64,000 nucleotides of DNA from Rhodocyclales bacterium (lineage in GTDB: Bacteria > Pseudomonadota > Gammaproteobacteria > Burkholderiales > Rhodocyclaceae). A program made the translations under genes and the position numbers. Positions within the stretch are counted from its first letter, which is position 1, and the number at the start of each line of letters is the position of its first letter. Below are positions 49,370 through 61,822 of the stretch, piece after piece. The stretch lies in the NCBI GenBank assembly GCA_016235025.1, contig JACRMV010000002.1, positions 389,729 to 453,728 on the forward strand, given 5' to 3'. The notes beneath the pieces were generated by a model. That model was given only the letters and a program-made list of their open reading frames with translations. It was not told the DNA's origin and ran no database searches.

Positions 49370-50321
49370 GCTGCTCGTAGGCTTCGACGATGCGGGCGAC
49401 CAGCGGGTGGCGCACGACATCGGAGCTGTCGAAATCGGTGAAGGCCAGGCCGCGCACGTCGGCCAGAATCCGGCGCGCCTCGGAGAGGCCGGATTTCTGC
49501 CCGCGCGGCAGGTCGATCTGCGTTGTGTCGCCGGTAACGACGGCCTTGGCGCCGATGCCGATGCGGGTGAGGAACATTTTCATCTGCTCCGGCGTGGTGT
49601 TCTGCGCCTCATCGAGAATGATGAAGGCGTGATTGAGAGTGCGCCCGCGCATGTAGGCGAGCGGTGCGATCTCGATGCTCTGGCGCTCGAACAGTCGCCC
49701 CGTTTTTTCGGCGCCCATCAGGTCATAGAGCGCGTCATAGAGCGGGCGCAGGTAGGGGTCGATCTTCTGTGCCAGATCGCCCGGCAGGAAGCCGAGTCGC
49801 TCCCCTGCCTCGACAGCGGGGCGGGTCAGGATGATGCGGCTGACCTGGTCGCGCTCGAAGGCGTCGATGGCCGAGGCGACGGCCAGATAGGTCTTGCCGG
49901 TGCCGGCCGGGCCGATGCCGAAGGTGATGTCGTGGCTCTGGATGTTTTTCAGGTAGGTGACCTGGTTGGGCGTGCGCCCGTGCAGGTCGGTTTTTCGCGT
50001 CAGCAGGCTGCTGGCTGGGGGTGTGGGGGCATTCTGGTTGCGGGCAATTTCGATCAGGCCGAGTTGCAGGGTGTCGAGCGAGAGCGGTTCGTTCGCCAGG
50101 GCGTAAAAGTATTCCAGCGCCTTCTCCGCCAGCCTTGCGGCGGAAAGCTCGCCGTTGATCTGGCAATGCTCGCCGCGACGGCTGATGACAACATTGAATG
50201 CGGTTTCGATCTGGCGCAAGTTCTCATCGAGCGGGCCGCAGAAGTTCTGCAGGCGGGCGTTGCCGGAGGGGGCGAGAGTGACAGTGATTCTCCGTGCGGC
50301 CGCTGGCCTGGTGGTCACCAT
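49350..50321 (-). CDS. phoH: PhoH-like ATPase
   Basis: A 323-residue protein. It shows Walker [12 protein letters not shown], Walker B-like [23 protein letters not shown], and SVVTGD-type [16 protein letters not shown]. Bacterial PhoH proteins next to YbeY are thought to act in RNA metabolism, possibly as RNA helicases. The order miaB-phoH-ybeY-corC-lnt is conserved. A small ORF with a signal-like N-terminus is inserted between miaB and phoH here. Confidence 0.93.
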   Translation of the reverse strand: MVTTRPAAARRITVTLAPSGNARLQNFCGPLDENLRQIETAFNVVISRRGEHCQINGELSAARLAEKALEYFYALANEPLSLDTLQLGLIEIARNQNAPTPPASSLLTRKTDLHGRTPNQVTYLKNIQSHDITFGIGPAGTGKTYLAVASAIDAFERDQVSRIILTRPAVEAGERLGFLPGDLAQKIDPYLRPLYDALYDLMGAEKTGRLFERQSIEIAPLAYMRGRTLNHAFIILDEAQNTTPEQMKMFLTRIGIGAKAVVTGDTTQIDLPRGQKSGLSEARRILADVRGLAFTDFDSSDVVRHPLVARIVEAYEQHAAPPA

Positions 50322-50518
50322 GTGCGGCTGGCCGGGGACGGGTGTTGCGGCGTTTGCTGCCGGTCGAGATCGACGGTGGACAGATCAATTGGCGCAGAAG
50401 TCGGCGCGGGCGAGACGGCGATTGCGGTGGCCTGGCCGGGCGAGTTGGCAGCCTGGCCTGGTGCACTGGCAGCGATCAGGATTGCAAAGAGGGCGTAATC
50501 AAAAAGTTTGATGCTCAT
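50315..50518 (-). CDS. small secreted or membrane peptide, unknown
   Basis: A 67-residue frame from MSIKLFDYALFAILIAASAPGQAA with AAGGAG at a good distance before the ATG. The N-terminus looks like a signal peptide; the rest is Pro/Ala/Ser-rich (AVSPAPTSAPIDLSTVDLD). I recognise no family. It overlaps the phoH start by seven bases and follows miaB by 15 bases. The strong ribosome site is the main support. Confidence 0.45.
   Translation of the reverse strand: MSIKLFDYALFAILIAASAPGQAANSPGQATAIAVSPAPTSAPIDLSTVDLDRQQTPQHPSPASRTW
50395..50420 (+). repeat. 26-base interspersed motif, weaker copy (in small ORF)
   Basis: Matches 22 of 26 positions; antisense to the 67-residue frame. Confidence 0.45.
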
Positions 50519-50533
50519 CGACAATTTTCTCCT

Positions 50534-51877
50534 TCAGGAGCTGATGATTTCACCGCGCAGGGTGTGCGGCATCGCAGCGGTGATGGTGACTTCAACGAAG
50601 TGGCCGATCAGGCGTGCGTCGCCGGCAAAGTTTACAACGCGGTTATTTTCCGTGCGTGCGGCCAGTTCGTCGGTATTTTTGCGGGCGTGACCTTCGATCA
50701 GGACGCGTTGCACCGTTCCGACCATTGCCGTGCTGACGGCAAATGCCAGTTCATCGATGCGTTTTTGAAGACGCGCCAGACGCTGCGCCTTCACTTCCTG
50801 CGGTGTGTCGTCCCGCAATTCTGCCGCCGGCGTACCGGGGCGCGGGCTATAGATGAAGGAGAAGCTGCTATCGAAAGCGAGATCTTCGATCAGTTGCATG
50901 GTCTTTTCAAAATCATCCTCGGTCTCCCCGGGAAAGCCGACGATGAAATCGGACGAGAGCGAGAGTTCGGGGCGCGCGGCGCGGAGCTTGCGTATCAGCG
51001 ACTTGTATTCGAGCACGGTGTAGCCGCGCTTCATCGCGGCCAGAATGCGGTCGGAACCGGACTGGACTGGCAGATGCAGGTGCGAGACCAGTTTTGGCAC
51101 ACGGCGGTAGGTGTCGATCAGACGCGGGGTGACTTCGCGTGGATGCGAGGTGGTATAGCGGATGCGTTCGAGACCATCGAATTCGGCAATGGCCTCAATG
51201 AGGAAGGCGAGATCGGCGTGGTCGCCGTCATCCATCAGGCCCTGGTAGGCATTGACGTTTTGCCCCAGCAGGGTGACCTCGTGCACGCCTTGCGCCACCA
51301 GCCCGGCAACTTCGGCGAGGACATCGGCCAGCGGCCGCGAAACCTCCTCGCCCCGAGTGTAGGGCACGACGCAAAAGGTGCAGTACTTCGAGCAGCCTTC
51401 CATGATCGAGACGAAAGCCGTTGCCCCCGCGACTTTTGCCGCCGGCAAGGCATCGAATTTTTCAATTTCAGGAAATGAGATATCAACTTGCGATTGCCCG
51501 CTGGCACGGCGCGCTGCAATCAATTGCGGCAGACGGTGCAGGGTTTGCGGGCCGAAGACGACATCGACGTAGGGCGCGCGCTTGACGATGGTTGCGCCTT
51601 CCTGGCTGGCAACGCAGCCGCCGACGCCGATGATGAGGTTCGGATTGGCCTGCTTGAGCGGGCGGATGCGCCCCAGGTCATGAAAAACCTTTTCCTGGGC
51701 TTTCTCGCGGATCGAACAGGTATTGAAAAGAATGATGTCGGCTTCTTCGATATTCTCGGTCTTGATTGTTCCTTCCGGGCCGGCCAGGACATCGATCATT
51801 TTGTCGGAGTCGTACTCGTTCATCTGGCAGCCAAAGGTGCGGACGAACACTTTTCTGGTCATTTTCTGAGGGAAGGC
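50534..51877 (-). CDS. miaB: tRNA-2-methylthio-N6-isopentenyladenosine synthase MiaB
   Basis: About 447 residues. The N-terminal UPF0004 domain has the three Cys of the second cluster ([31 protein letters not shown]). The radical SAM motif is [17 protein letters not shown], and the C-terminal TRAM domain has [21 protein letters not shown]. It adds methylthio groups to isopentenyl-A37 of tRNAs. The start is uncertain between 51862 and 51895; 51877 ([10 protein letters not shown]) is a compromise without a clear ribosome site. It is divergent from queC. Confidence 0.95.
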   Translation of the reverse strand, partial: AFPQKMTRKVFVRTFGCQMNEYDSDKMIDVLAGPEGTIKTENIEEADIILFNTCSIREKAQEKVFHDLGRIRPLKQANPNLIIGVGGCVASQEGATIVKRAPYVDVVFGPQTLHRLPQLIAARRASGQSQVDISFPEIEKFDALPAAKVAGATAFVSIMEGCSKYCTFCVVPYTRGEEVSRPLADVLAEVAGLVAQGVHEVTLLGQNVNAYQGLMDDGDHADLAFLIEAIAEFDGLERIRYTTSHPREVTPRLIDTYRRVPKLVSHLHLPVQSGSDRILAAMKRGYTVLEYKSLIRKLRAARPELSLSSDFIVGFPGETEDDFEKTMQLIEDLAFDSSFSFIYSPRPGTPAAELRDDTPQEVKAQRLARLQKRIDELAFAVSTAMVGTVQRVLIEGHARKNTDELAARTENNRVVNFAGDARLIGHFVEVTITAAMPHTLRGEIISS

Positions 51878-51942
51878 CATAAGCTGAAAGAGCATAAATT
51901 ATAGAGCAGTCATCGAGCCTGCTCTTTGCTACCATTGCGGCC

Positions 51943-52617
51943 ATGAAATCCGCAGTGGTTCTCCTTTCGGGCGGGCTCGACTCCGCGACGGTGCTGGCAT
52001 TGGCAAAGCAGCAAGGTTTTGACTGCCATTGCCTGTCACTGGATTATGGGCAAAAGCATGCCGCCGAGCTGTTTGCTGCGCAGCGTGTGGTGGCCGCGCT
52101 GGGCGCGACAAGCCATCGCGTGCTCAAGCTGGATCTCGGGCAACTCGGTGGCTCTGCCCTGACCGATGCGTCGATCGCGGTGCCAACGGGCGGGGTGCGG
52201 CCGGGAATTCCCGTTACGTATGTTCCTGCGCGCAACACCATCATGCTTTCACTGGCGCTGGCGTGGGCCGAGATACTGGGCGCCAGGGATATTTTTGTCG
52301 GGGTCAATGCGGTTGATTATTCGGGCTACCCCGATTGCCGGCCGGAGTTCATTCGTGCGTTCGAGGCATTGGCAAATCTGGCGACAAAGGCCGCTGTCGA
52401 AGGCCAGGTGCTCAAGGTTCATGCGCCATTGATCGAAATGAGCAAGGCGCAGATTATTGCCTGCGGTATGGCGCTGGATGTCGACTACAGCCTGACGGTC
52501 TCCTGTTATCAGGCGGATACGAGGGGCCGTGCTTGCGGCGTCTGTGATTCCTGTCGCTTGCGGCACGAGGGTTTTGTTGCCGCCGGAGTTGAGGATCCGA
52601 CCCGTTATGCCGGCTAA
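51943..52617 (+). CDS. queC: 7-cyano-7-deazaguanine synthase QueC
   Basis: A 224-residue PP-loop ATPase. The [13 protein letters not shown] motif binds ATP pyrophosphate, [17 protein letters not shown] is typical of QueC, and the zinc-binding Cys lie in [21 protein letters not shown]. It makes preQ0 in queuosine synthesis. It is divergent from miaB, another tRNA modification gene, and precedes the rplM promoter. Confidence 0.95.
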   Translation: MKSAVVLLSGGLDSATVLALAKQQGFDCHCLSLDYGQKHAAELFAAQRVVAALGATSHRVLKLDLGQLGGSALTDASIAVPTGGVRPGIPVTYVPARNTIMLSLALAWAEILGARDIFVGVNAVDYSGYPDCRPEFIRAFEALANLATKAAVEGQVLKVHAPLIEMSKAQIIACGMALDVDYSLTVSCYQADTRGRACGVCDSCRLRHEGFVAAGVEDPTRYAG

Positions 52618-52678
52618 AGCGGAAAGCAGTGCGGCCGGAAGCGACAGGGGCATCCCGGAGCGGGATTGCCAAATTTGT

Positions 52679-52708
52679 TTGACAGTGGTTTCGATGATTG
52701 GTTAGAAT
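52679..52708 (+). promoter_or_regulatory. promoter of rplM-rpsI
   Basis: TTGACA (52679-52684), 18 bases, TAGAAT (52703-52708). It is about 80 bases before rplM. Confidence 0.7.
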
Positions 52709-52790
52709 GCTCGGCTTTCCGTAAGGCGCCGGTAAATATAGCTTAGCAGGGGCGCTGACCGGGTCATTGAAGCAAGCAAGGAATACGCAA

Positions 52791-53219
52791 ATGAAAACAT
52801 TTTCTGCCAAGCCGCAAGAAGTTCAGCATGACTGGTTTGTCGTTGATGCGGCGGATAAGGTGCTCGGCCGTCTGGCTGCCGAGATTGCGCGTCGTTTGCG
52901 TGGCAAGCACAAGACCATCTACACTCCCCACGTTGATACCGGCGATTACATCGTTGTGGTGAACGTCGATAAGTTGCGTGTTACCGGCAACAAGGCGCAG
53001 GACAAGAAATACTATCGGCACACGGGCTACCCGGGTGGAATTTACGAAACCAACTTTACCAAGCTGCAGCAGCGTTTTCCGGAGCGTGTGCTTGAAAAGG
53101 CGGTCAAGGGAATGCTGCCGAAGGGTCCGCTGGGCTATGCAATGATCAAGAAAATGAAATGCTACGCCGGGAGCGCTCACCCGCACGCTGCGCAGCAACC
53201 CCAGTTGCTGGATATTTAA
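52791..53219 (+). CDS. rplM: 50S ribosomal protein L13
   Basis: A 142-residue protein of standard L13 length from [20 protein letters not shown]. The conserved [18 protein letters not shown] and the HTGYPGG and [14 protein letters not shown] segments are present. L13 is an early 23S-binding protein. An ATG at 52767 would extend it but does not fit the family. It is followed 30 bases later by rpsI. Confidence 0.97.
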   Translation: MKTFSAKPQEVQHDWFVVDAADKVLGRLAAEIARRLRGKHKTIYTPHVDTGDYIVVVNVDKLRVTGNKAQDKKYYRHTGYPGGIYETNFTKLQQRFPERVLEKAVKGMLPKGPLGYAMIKKMKCYAGSAHPHAAQQPQLLDI

Positions 53220-53249
53220 CAAGAAGCGCCGGAAATTCAAGGAGTCCCC

Positions 53250-53642
53250 ATGGCAGTCACACAATATTATGGTACCGGTCGCCGCAAAACGGCTATTGCT
53301 CGTGTTTTCCTTCGCACCGGCAGCGGCAAGTTCGTGGTTAACGATAAACCGGTCGACGAGTTTTTCTCGCGCGAAACAGGCCGTATGGTGGTGCGTCAGC
53401 CGCTTGAGCTGACGCAGCACATGACCACGTTTGACATAATGGTCAATGTGGTCGGCGGCGGTGAATCGGGCCAGGCTGGCGCTGTTCGGCATGGTATTAC
53501 GCGCGCCTTGATTGAATATGATGCGACGCTGAAACCCGCTTTGTCGGGCGCCGGTTTTGTCACGCGCGATGCGCGTGAGGTGGAACGTAAAAAGGTTGGC
53601 TTCCGCAAGGCACGCCGCCGCAAACAGTTCTCGAAGCGCTAA
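53250..53642 (+). CDS. rpsI: 30S ribosomal protein S9
   Basis: A 130-residue S9. It shows [17 protein letters not shown] at the start and the basic C-terminus [11 protein letters not shown] that reaches the P-site tRNA. AAGGAG precedes the ATG. The L13-S9 order is universal in bacteria. A strong terminator follows. Confidence 0.97.
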   Translation: MAVTQYYGTGRRKTAIARVFLRTGSGKFVVNDKPVDEFFSRETGRMVVRQPLELTQHMTTFDIMVNVVGGGESGQAGAVRHGITRALIEYDATLKPALSGAGFVTRDAREVERKKVGFRKARRRKQFSKR

Positions 53643-53676
53643 GCTTCGGTGCGGCAAGCTTCGCTTGTTGTCAGAA

Positions 53677-53699
53677 AAGCCGCCTTCGGGCGGCTTTTT
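53677..53699 (+). terminator. rho-independent terminator after rpsI
   Basis: AAGCCGCC - TTCG - GGCGGCTT followed by T residues. Confidence 0.85.
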
Positions 53700-53782
53700 C
53701 GTCTGTGGTGCGCCCGCTACGCGTCGGATGAAATACAAACCGGAATTACGGGTTACCATTTCTTTTTTGCTGGAGTCGCAAC

Positions 53783-54811
53783 ATGATCAAGGTGGGTATT
53801 GTTGGCGGTACGGGCTATACCGGAGTTGAATTGCTGCGATTGCTGGCGCGGCACCCTGAAGCTGAACTGCGGGCCATTACATCGCGTGGCGAGGCCGGGA
53901 CGGCCGTTGCCGACATGTTCCCCAGTCTGCGTGGGGTAGTCGGACTGGCGTTTTGTGATCCGAAGGATGCGCCGCTGGCTGAATGCGATGTCGTGTTTTT
54001 CGCCACGCCCAACGGGATCGCGATGCAGCAGGCAGCAAGCTTGCTCGAGGCGGGAGTACGGGTCATTGATCTGGCGGCCGATTTTCGCATCAGGAATGTT
54101 GCCGAGTGGGAAAAATGGTATGGCATGACCCACGCCAGTCCAGACCTGGTCGCCGATGCCGTGTACGGCTTGCCCGAGGTGAATCGGACAGAAATTCGTC
54201 ACGCCCGCTTGGTGGCTAATCCAGGTTGTTATCCGACAGCGACACAGCTTGGTTTGTTGCCTCTGGTCGAGGCGGGATGCATAGACCTGAATCATCTGAT
54301 TGCCGACGTCAAATCGGGTGTTTCCGGAGCTGGACGCAAGGCCGAGACGCATACGCTGTTTGCGGAAGCCGCTGATAATTTCAAGGCGTATGGAGTATCC
54401 GGACATCGTCACCTGCCTGAAATCCGGCAGGGCCTTGCGCGCGCCGCCGGCAGTGATGTTGGTTTGACGTTCGTTCCCCATCTCACGCCGATGATTCGTG
54501 GCATTCACGCCACGATGTATGCCCGGATTACGCGGGAAGAGGATTTTCAAGCGCTGTTTGAGCGGCGCTATGCCGGTGAGCCGTTCGTCGATGTGATGCC
54601 GCCGAAATCCCACCCGGAGACGCGCTCGGTGCGTGCGGCCAACACCTGTCGTATTGCGATTCACCGGCCGCAAGATGGGGATACTCTGGTCGTACTTTCG
54701 GTCATCGACAACCTTGTCAAGGGAGCTGCCGGGCAGGCGGTTCAAAACATGAACATCATGTTCGGCTTCGACGAATGCACCGGCCTGTTTCACGTTCCCG
54801 TTTTGCCTTGA
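53783..54811 (+). CDS. argC: N-acetyl-gamma-glutamyl-phosphate reductase
   Basis: A 342-residue protein. [20 protein letters not shown] is the NADP-binding start, the catalytic Cys is in [18 protein letters not shown], and HLPEIRQGL carries the conserved His. It reduces N-acetylglutamyl phosphate in arginine synthesis. The stop overlaps the next ATG by one base (TGATG). The copy of argC next to rpsI is a usual betaproteobacterial order. Confidence 0.96.
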   Translation: MIKVGIVGGTGYTGVELLRLLARHPEAELRAITSRGEAGTAVADMFPSLRGVVGLAFCDPKDAPLAECDVVFFATPNGIAMQQAASLLEAGVRVIDLAADFRIRNVAEWEKWYGMTHASPDLVADAVYGLPEVNRTEIRHARLVANPGCYPTATQLGLLPLVEAGCIDLNHLIADVKSGVSGAGRKAETHTLFAEAADNFKAYGVSGHRHLPEIRQGLARAAGSDVGLTFVPHLTPMIRGIHATMYARITREEDFQALFERRYAGEPFVDVMPPKSHPETRSVRAANTCRIAIHRPQDGDTLVVLSVIDNLVKGAAGQAVQNMNIMFGFDECTGLFHVPVLP

Positions 54812-55545
54812 TGTTGCGGCGGCTGCGTGGCCGCTTTGGCGTTTCGGCGCGACGGGTAGCTGTGCGTACGCATTTGCCATGGCATTTGCGGCTCCTGTCA
54901 ATCGCCGTTCTGACGGGAGTCTCATTGGCGATTGCGGGATGGATATACGATGCCGGTCGTCAGTTCGCTGGATTTGACCAAAGCGCCAGTGAACGTGATC
55001 TAACCGTGTTGCGCGAACGCGTCGCGAAACTACAGACGGAGCTTGAGTCGGTACGCAAAGTGGCTAACTCCAGCGAGAGCAGGTTGCACATCGAGAGTAC
55101 GACCCAGGAGCGGTTAGCGGCCCAGCTCAAGCTGCTGGAGGAGGAAAACACGCACCTCAAGGCCGATCTGGCAATGTTCGAGAATCTGGCCGGAGGGCAG
55201 GCAGGAGAAGAAAGTTTGACCATAAGCCAATTACAGGTTTCCCCTGCCGGTAGTGCCGGCACCTACCGTTACCGGTTCTTGTTGATTCAGGCCAAGGATA
55301 AGGCGCAACAGGAATTTCGGGGTGAACTACAACTTATTGCGACCGTGCAGCGTGGAAGCGAGGCTGTTATCATGCCACTGCGCATCGTCGATGGCAGCAG
55401 CGATGGTCTGTACAAGGTCAACTTCCGCTACTTCCGGCGGTTTGAGGGTACATTCAATGTTGCTGCCGGAATGCAAATTCAACGTGTCGAGGCTCGCCTG
55501 ATGCAGGGCGGGGTGATTAAAGCCAGCCAGAGCGTGGTGCTGTAA
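54811..55545 (+). CDS. membrane-anchored coiled-coil protein, DUF6776-like
   Basis: A 244-residue protein. One membrane segment (LLSIAVLTGVSLAIAGWIYDA) follows a basic N-terminus. Residues 65-125 form a coiled coil (RDLTVLRERVAKLQTELESVRK, ERLAAQLKLLEEENTHLKADLAMFE). The C-terminal domain is beta-rich (YRYRFLLIQAKDKAQQEFRGELQL, LYKVNFRYFRRFEGTFNVAAG). This plan fits DUF6776 proteins that stand before bactofilin genes in this group. The function is unknown; a role with the neighbouring bactofilin in cell envelope organisation is plausible. Confidence 0.72.
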   Translation: MLRRLRGRFGVSARRVAVRTHLPWHLRLLSIAVLTGVSLAIAGWIYDAGRQFAGFDQSASERDLTVLRERVAKLQTELESVRKVANSSESRLHIESTTQERLAAQLKLLEEENTHLKADLAMFENLAGGQAGEESLTISQLQVSPAGSAGTYRYRFLLIQAKDKAQQEFRGELQLIATVQRGSEAVIMPLRIVDGSSDGLYKVNFRYFRRFEGTFNVAAGMQIQRVEARLMQGGVIKASQSVVL

Positions 55546-55576
55546 TCGGCATTGGCTGAAGAGTGGGAGGCTGACT

Positions 55577-55978
55577 GTGTTTGGTAAGAAATCCAGCAAA
55601 CCGCAAGGGCGTATCGATACCCTGATTGGTGCGGGCACCTCAATCGTGGGGGATATTAGTTTTACTGGGGGGCTGCGCGTTGATGGTGAGGTGAAAGGTA
55701 ATGTGCGCGGAGCCTGCGATCAGCCGACGACGCTGGTTATCAGTGAGCATGCGCGTATCGAGGGGGAGATATCGGTTTCCCATCTGGTAATAAATGGGAC
55801 AGTAATCGGGCCGGCCCACGCCAGCGAGTTTCTTGAACTTCAGAGCAAAGCACGGGTCACAGGCGATGTTGAATACAGTATGATTGAACTCCACCTTGGA
55901 GCCGTAGTTCAAGGACGCCTGGTACACCAAGGGGCATCAGCAAAGGCAGTAGAACTGAAACTTGCGGCGAGCAATTGA
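55577..55978 (+). CDS. bactofilin family cytoskeletal protein
   Basis: A 133-residue protein with GTG start. The central domain has the regular glycine and hydrophobic pattern of bactofilins ([77 protein letters not shown]), a right-handed beta helix. Bactofilins polymerise without nucleotide and position cell-wall or stalk enzymes. It follows the coiled-coil membrane protein by 31 bases and precedes erpA. Confidence 0.9.
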   Translation: MFGKKSSKPQGRIDTLIGAGTSIVGDISFTGGLRVDGEVKGNVRGACDQPTTLVISEHARIEGEISVSHLVINGTVIGPAHASEFLELQSKARVTGDVEYSMIELHLGAVVQGRLVHQGASAKAVELKLAASN

Positions 55979-56051
55979 GCCGCGATTGAAGCCATGGTTT
56001 CACCGCGCAAAACATAGTGCGCCTTCCAGATTTGATTTACAGGAGATCATC

Positions 56052-56402
56052 ATGAATGCACCCGCCGAAATGCCGGCACCGTTTAATTTCACAGAGAGTG
56101 CGGTCAGTAAGGTAAAGGAACTGATTGCCGAGGAAGGCAATCCAGAGCTCAAGTTGCGGGTATTCGTAACGGGGGGCGGATGCTCCGGTTTTCAGTACGG
56201 GTTTACGTTCGACGAGGTGGCCAATGAAGACGATACGGCCTTGGTAAAGGACGGCGTAACTTTGCTGATTGATCCAATGAGCTATCAGTATCTGGTCGGC
56301 GCTGAAATTGATTACAGTGAAGGACTTGAGGGTTCCCAGTTCGTGATCAAAAATCCGAATGCAACCAGCACCTGCGGGTGCGGCTCCTCCTTCTCAGCCT
56401 GA
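56052..56402 (+). CDS. erpA: iron-sulfur cluster insertion protein ErpA
   Basis: A 116-residue A-type carrier. The three cluster Cys are in [10 protein letters not shown] and in CGCGSSF near the end. [29 protein letters not shown] is the typical N-terminal half. It delivers Fe-S clusters to target proteins. AGGAGA precedes the ATG at 56052. It is convergent with anmK. Confidence 0.93.
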   Translation: MNAPAEMPAPFNFTESAVSKVKELIAEEGNPELKLRVFVTGGGCSGFQYGFTFDEVANEDDTALVKDGVTLLIDPMSYQYLVGAEIDYSEGLEGSQFVIKNPNATSTCGCGSSFSA

Positions 56403-56471
56403 TTGCAAAGCAAGTGAAGAGACCCGCCTGGCGTTTGGCGCCCGGTGGTTGCTCTTGTCTTCAGGCTGTAT

Positions 56472-57572
56472 TCAAGCCGGGTAAATCGCGCCCAGAATCC
56501 GTGGGCCGGTCGCTCCGGTAGCTGCTGGCAGGTTGCCGGGCTGGCCGGTTAACGTGCGCCATGCCAGCCAGGCAAAAGCGACCGCTTCCACCCAGTCGGG
56601 CGGCTGGCCCAAAAAGTCGGTGCTGGCAATACGGCAATCCGGGAGATGATGGCGCAGGCGCTCCATCAGCGTGGTGTTGTGAACACCGCCACCGCAGACC
56701 AGCAACTCTGCCGGGATGCCGCACCACTGCTGAATGGCTTCCTTGACGCTAACCGACGTAAGTTCAAGCAGGGTTGCTTGCACATCCTCCGGGCGTTCGC
56801 TTCCGTCAAGAAATTCAGTCAGCCAGGGTAAGTTAAATTCGTCGCGGCCGCAGCTTTTGGGTGGGGCTGTGCGGAAAAACTCATGTGCTGCAAGTTTGCC
56901 CAGCAGCGCCGGCTGGAGGCAGCCTTGTGCAGCCCAATGTCCGCCAGCATCGTAGCGCTTTCCGGTATTGAACTCTGCCCAGGCGTCCATCAATACGTTG
57001 CCGGGACCGCAGTCGAAGCCCCATGCAGATCGATTGGGGTTCAGGTCGGTCAGGTTGGCGATACCACCCAGGTTAAGGACGATCCTGTGCAGACTCGGGC
57101 TGCCAAAAACCTCTGCATGGAATGCGGGAACCAGAGGCGCACCTTGCCCCCCGGCTGCAATGTCACGGCTGCGAAAATCCGCGATGACGGTAATCCCGGT
57201 CAGCTCCGCAAGCAGTGCGGGGTTGTTGATCTGCAGGCTGTAGCCCTCGGCTGGACGGTGCCTTACCGTTTGGCCATGACAGCCAATGGCGGCGATCTGA
57301 TGCGGGGAAATATTGGTGTTGATTAACACTTGCTGCACGGCCTGTGCATAGCAGCGGGCAAGCTTGTTTGCCAGCAGGGCAGCCACATGGAGTTCGTCAT
57401 GGCTGGCTGTTTGCAGCCGCAAAGCCTGTTCACGCAAATCAGATGAATAGGGCAGCCACGTGGTTGCCAGGGTTTTGGGTGAGGTTGTGGAAAAGTCAGC
57501 AAGAACTGCATCAACGCCATCCAGGCTGGTGCCCGACATCAATCCGATAATCAATGGTGTATTTTTTGGCAT
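56472..57572 (-). CDS. anmK: anhydro-N-acetylmuramic acid kinase
   Basis: A 366-residue kinase. GLMSGTSLDGVDAVLADF is the N-terminal signature, GCHGQTVRHRP and GGIANLT are family motifs, and LLVCGGGVHN is the ATP-site segment. It phosphorylates anhydroMurNAc while opening the anhydro ring, for peptidoglycan recycling. It is divergent from tyrS and looks intact. A copy of the 26-base motif lies in it at 56611-56636. Confidence 0.95.
   Translation of the reverse strand: MPKNTPLIIGLMSGTSLDGVDAVLADFSTTSPKTLATTWLPYSSDLREQALRLQTASHDELHVAALLANKLARCYAQAVQQVLINTNISPHQIAAIGCHGQTVRHRPAEGYSLQINNPALLAELTGITVIADFRSRDIAAGGQGAPLVPAFHAEVFGSPSLHRIVLNLGGIANLTDLNPNRSAWGFDCGPGNVLMDAWAEFNTGKRYDAGGHWAAQGCLQPALLGKLAAHEFFRTAPPKSCGRDEFNLPWLTEFLDGSERPEDVQATLLELTSVSVKEAIQQWCGIPAELLVCGGGVHNTTLMERLRHHLPDCRIASTDFLGQPPDWVEAVAFAWLAWRTLTGQPGNLPAATGATGPRILGAIYPA
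56611..56636 (+). repeat. 26-base interspersed motif, copy 11 (in anmK)
   Basis: Matches 24 of 26 positions; antisense to anmK, read there as CRIASTDFLG. Confidence 0.7.
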
Positions 57573-57752
57573 GCCAGGTCAGTGTGGGTAAGGCTGGTTT
57601 CAGAACCAAATTGACTTGAGGACTGGGTAAGCCAAGCTTGGCCGATGATGATAGGCTAAAATCCCAACCTTCCGCTGAGTCATTCGGATGGCTTGGCAGC
57701 ATGTGGGCCAGTCTAGCAAATTTTCATTTTTCATAAAACCGGGTTCCCCATC

Positions 57753-58889
57753 ATGGTCGATATTGAATCTCAACTGGCATTGATCAGACGTGGCGTGGGC
57801 GAGCTGCTGATTGAGGCCGATCTCGTTGAAAAGCTAAAGGCCGGGCGCCCGTTGCGAATCAAGGCCGGGTTTGATCCGACGGCTCCCGATTTGCACCTTG
57901 GACATACGGTGCTCATCAACAAGCTGCGCCACTTTCAGGATTTGGGGCACCATGTAATGTTCCTGATTGGTGATTTCACTGGAATGATCGGTGATCCAAC
58001 GGGGAAAAACACAACCCGCCCTCCCTTGTCGCGGGAGCAGATTCTTGACAATGCGCGGACGTACCAAGACCAAGTGTTCAAGATACTCGATCCGGACAAA
58101 ACAGAGATTTGCTTCAACTCGACCTGGTTTGACCCGCTGGGGGCGGCAGGGATGATCAAGCTTGCGGCACAGCATACGGTGGCGCGGATGCTGGAGCGAG
58201 ACGATTTTTCAAAACGCTACGCACGATCCCAGCCGATTGCAATACATGAATTCCTCTACCCGCTTTGCCAGGGTTATGACTCTGTAGCAATGAAGGCCGA
58301 TGTCGAGCTTGGCGGCACCGATCAAAAATTCAATCTCCTGGTAGGGCGAGAGCTTCAGAAACATTATGGACAGACGCCGCAGTGCGTATTGATGATGCCT
58401 CTGCTGGAGGGGCTGGATGGCATTAACAAGATGTCCAAGTCGCTTGGGAACTACATTGGCATTACCGAGCCACCCAGTGAAATTTTTGGAAAGCTGATGT
58501 CTGTATCTGACACTCTGATGTGGCGCTATTTTGATTTGCTGTCTTTTCGTGAAAATAAGGAAATTGCGCGGCTTAAGGCTGAAGTCGAGGAGGGTCGTAA
58601 TCCGCGGGATGTGAAGGTATTGCTGGCGCAGGAAATTGTTGCCCGGTTTTATTCAAGCAAAGATGCCGAAATGGCACGGCTTGCTTTTGAGGCCCAGTTC
58701 CAGCGCGGACTGATGCCCGATGAGATGCGGCTGACCTCAAGCACATCCGACGCGCTAAGGATGATCGCTGCGGGAGGCGTCCGCCTCAACGGCGAGAAAG
58801 TAAGCGACCGTGATCTGGTGCTTGATGCTGGTTCGATTGTTGTTTTGCAAGTAGGGAAAAGGAGGTTTGCCCGGGTGACACTGGTTTGA
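57753..58889 (+). CDS. tyrS: tyrosyl-tRNA synthetase
   Basis: A 378-residue class I synthetase. [15 protein letters not shown] carries the HIGH-type motif, and [12 protein letters not shown] the KMSKS motif. The C-terminal S4 domain ([34 protein letters not shown]) is present. It charges tRNA-Tyr. The length fits the TyrRS subtype common in this group. It is the last protein gene before the rRNA operon. Confidence 0.96.
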   Translation: MVDIESQLALIRRGVGELLIEADLVEKLKAGRPLRIKAGFDPTAPDLHLGHTVLINKLRHFQDLGHHVMFLIGDFTGMIGDPTGKNTTRPPLSREQILDNARTYQDQVFKILDPDKTEICFNSTWFDPLGAAGMIKLAAQHTVARMLERDDFSKRYARSQPIAIHEFLYPLCQGYDSVAMKADVELGGTDQKFNLLVGRELQKHYGQTPQCVLMMPLLEGLDGINKMSKSLGNYIGITEPPSEIFGKLMSVSDTLMWRYFDLLSFRENKEIARLKAEVEEGRNPRDVKVLLAQEIVARFYSSKDAEMARLAFEAQFQRGLMPDEMRLTSSTSDALRMIAAGGVRLNGEKVSDRDLVLDAGSIVVLQVGKRRFARVTLV

Positions 58890-58944
58890 GGTATCTGTGC
58901 GCATCAGCCATCATCAATTTGCACCGATAATTTTCACAAACTGC

Positions 58945-58973
58945 TTTACAGCTTCAGAAAGCTTCCCTATAAT
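58945..58973 (+). promoter_or_regulatory. rRNA operon promoter
   Basis: TTTACA (58945-58950), 17 bases, TATAAT (58968-58973), with an A+T-rich stretch upstream. It lies about 310 bases before 16S. Confidence 0.75.
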
Positions 58974-59027
58974 TCTGCCTCTCTGCTGGATGCGGAACGA
59001 AGCCTGGAAGCGAGAAGGCGGGAGCAA

Positions 59028-59039
59028 GTTCTTTAAAAA
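59028..59039 (+). promoter_or_regulatory. boxA antitermination site of the rrn leader
   Basis: GTTCTTTAAAAA matches the boxA used by the Nus antitermination complex. The rest of 58974-59288 is leader without genes. Confidence 0.6.
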
Positions 59040-59288
59040 ATTGAACAACCGATAGGTGTAGGTGTTTGCCTGGCTGGTGGTGACAGTAGGATGATGCGCT
59101 GAAATCGAAGGCGCGTTATCTGATGGACGCTGGGCTGAAAGGCCTGGCTGAAATGTAGTTCTGAGCCTGAGGGTGAAGGATCTGCTGTTGCTGGATGCTA
59201 AACAAAAGAAGCAAACACTTACACAAAGAAATAAAGTTGGGCGCAAGCCTGGCTCTGAAGATTTGTTTGAGTGAGTTTAAACAAGATT

Positions 59289-60745
<1,457 letters not shown>

Positions 60746-60798
60746 GAGCAAAGGCTGGTCAAGCACCTACAACCTATCGGTTGTTTAAATCAAACAGC

Positions 60799-60875
60799 GG
60801 GTCTGTAGCTCAGCTGGTTAGAGCACCGCCTTGATAAGGCGGGGGTCGTTGGTTCGAACCCAACCAGACCCACCA
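60799..60875 (+). tRNA. ileT: tRNA-Ile (GAT)
   Basis: Acceptor GGGTCTG pairs with CAGACCC; the anticodon loop TTGATAA gives GAT; T loop GGTTCGAAC; CCA is encoded. It is in the 16S-23S spacer, as is usual. Confidence 0.96.
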
Positions 60876-60919
60876 CCATCAAGGGTTGGGATGCAGGCAG
60901 TTAAGGCCCGGCAAGACAC

Positions 60920-60995
60920 GGGGGATTAGCTCAGCTGGGAGAGCACCTGCTTTGCAAGCAGGGGGTCGTCGGTTCGATCCCGTCATCCTCCACCA
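60920..60995 (+). tRNA. alaT: tRNA-Ala (TGC)
   Basis: Acceptor GGGGGAT pairs with ATCCTCC; the anticodon loop TTTGCAA gives TGC; T loop GGTTCGATC; CCA is encoded. It is in the 16S-23S spacer after tRNA-Ile. Confidence 0.96.
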
Positions 60996-61090
60996 GAAGC
61001 TTGGTACCCGGCAGAAGTGAAGCGTAACGCGTGATGAAAAGGCGAAAGAGGCTTTCATCAGTCGTTACTCGTTACGAGTAAGGTGTTGTT

Positions 61091-61103
61091 TGATCTTTAA
61101 AAA
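61091..61103 (+). promoter_or_regulatory. boxA-like site in the 16S-23S spacer
   Basis: TGATCTTTAAAAA, a boxA-like sequence before 23S. The rest of 60996-61285 has no other feature that I can see. Confidence 0.45.
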
Positions 61104-61737
61104 TTCGGAAGAAGTAAAGGTGCGATCTCCCGCAAGGGAGGTTGCAAGGGTAGTGATTGTATCTTTGCGCGCTTTTTTGATGCTCATTCTTTGAACCGGC
61201 GTGAGTGCAGGAAAGTGCGTATGAAAAACATATTGGTTGCTCCTGTAATGGAACGGCTCTGGGGAACTGGAGCTTAACGTTATAGGGTCAAGTGACTAAG
61301 TGCATGTGGTGGATGCCTTGGCGATTACAGGCGATGAAGGACGTGGTAGCCTGCGAAAAGCTTCGGGGAGCTGGCAAACAAGCTTTGATCCGGAGATATC
61401 CGAATGGGGAAACCCACTCCGCAAGGAGTAGCCGTAGCTGAATACATAGGCTACAGGCGGCGAACCCGGCGAACTGAAACATCTAAGTAGCCGGAGGAAA
61501 AGAAATCAACCGAGATTCCCCAAGTAGTGGCGAGCGAACGGGGAGCAGCCTGCAAGAGATAACGCACTGGTTAGTGGAACAGTCTGGAAAGGCTGGCCAT
61601 AGTGGGTGATAGCCCCGTACGCGAAAACCAGAGCGCGAGACTAAGTTTGCGACAAGTAGGGCGGGACACGTGAAATCCTGTCTGAAGATGGGGGGACCAT
61701 CCTCCAAGGCTAAATACTCGTAATCGACCGATAGTGA

Positions 61738-61771
<34 letters not shown>

Positions 61772-61822
61772 GGGAGGGGAGTGAAATAGATCCTGAAACC
61801 GCATGCATACAAACAGTGGGAG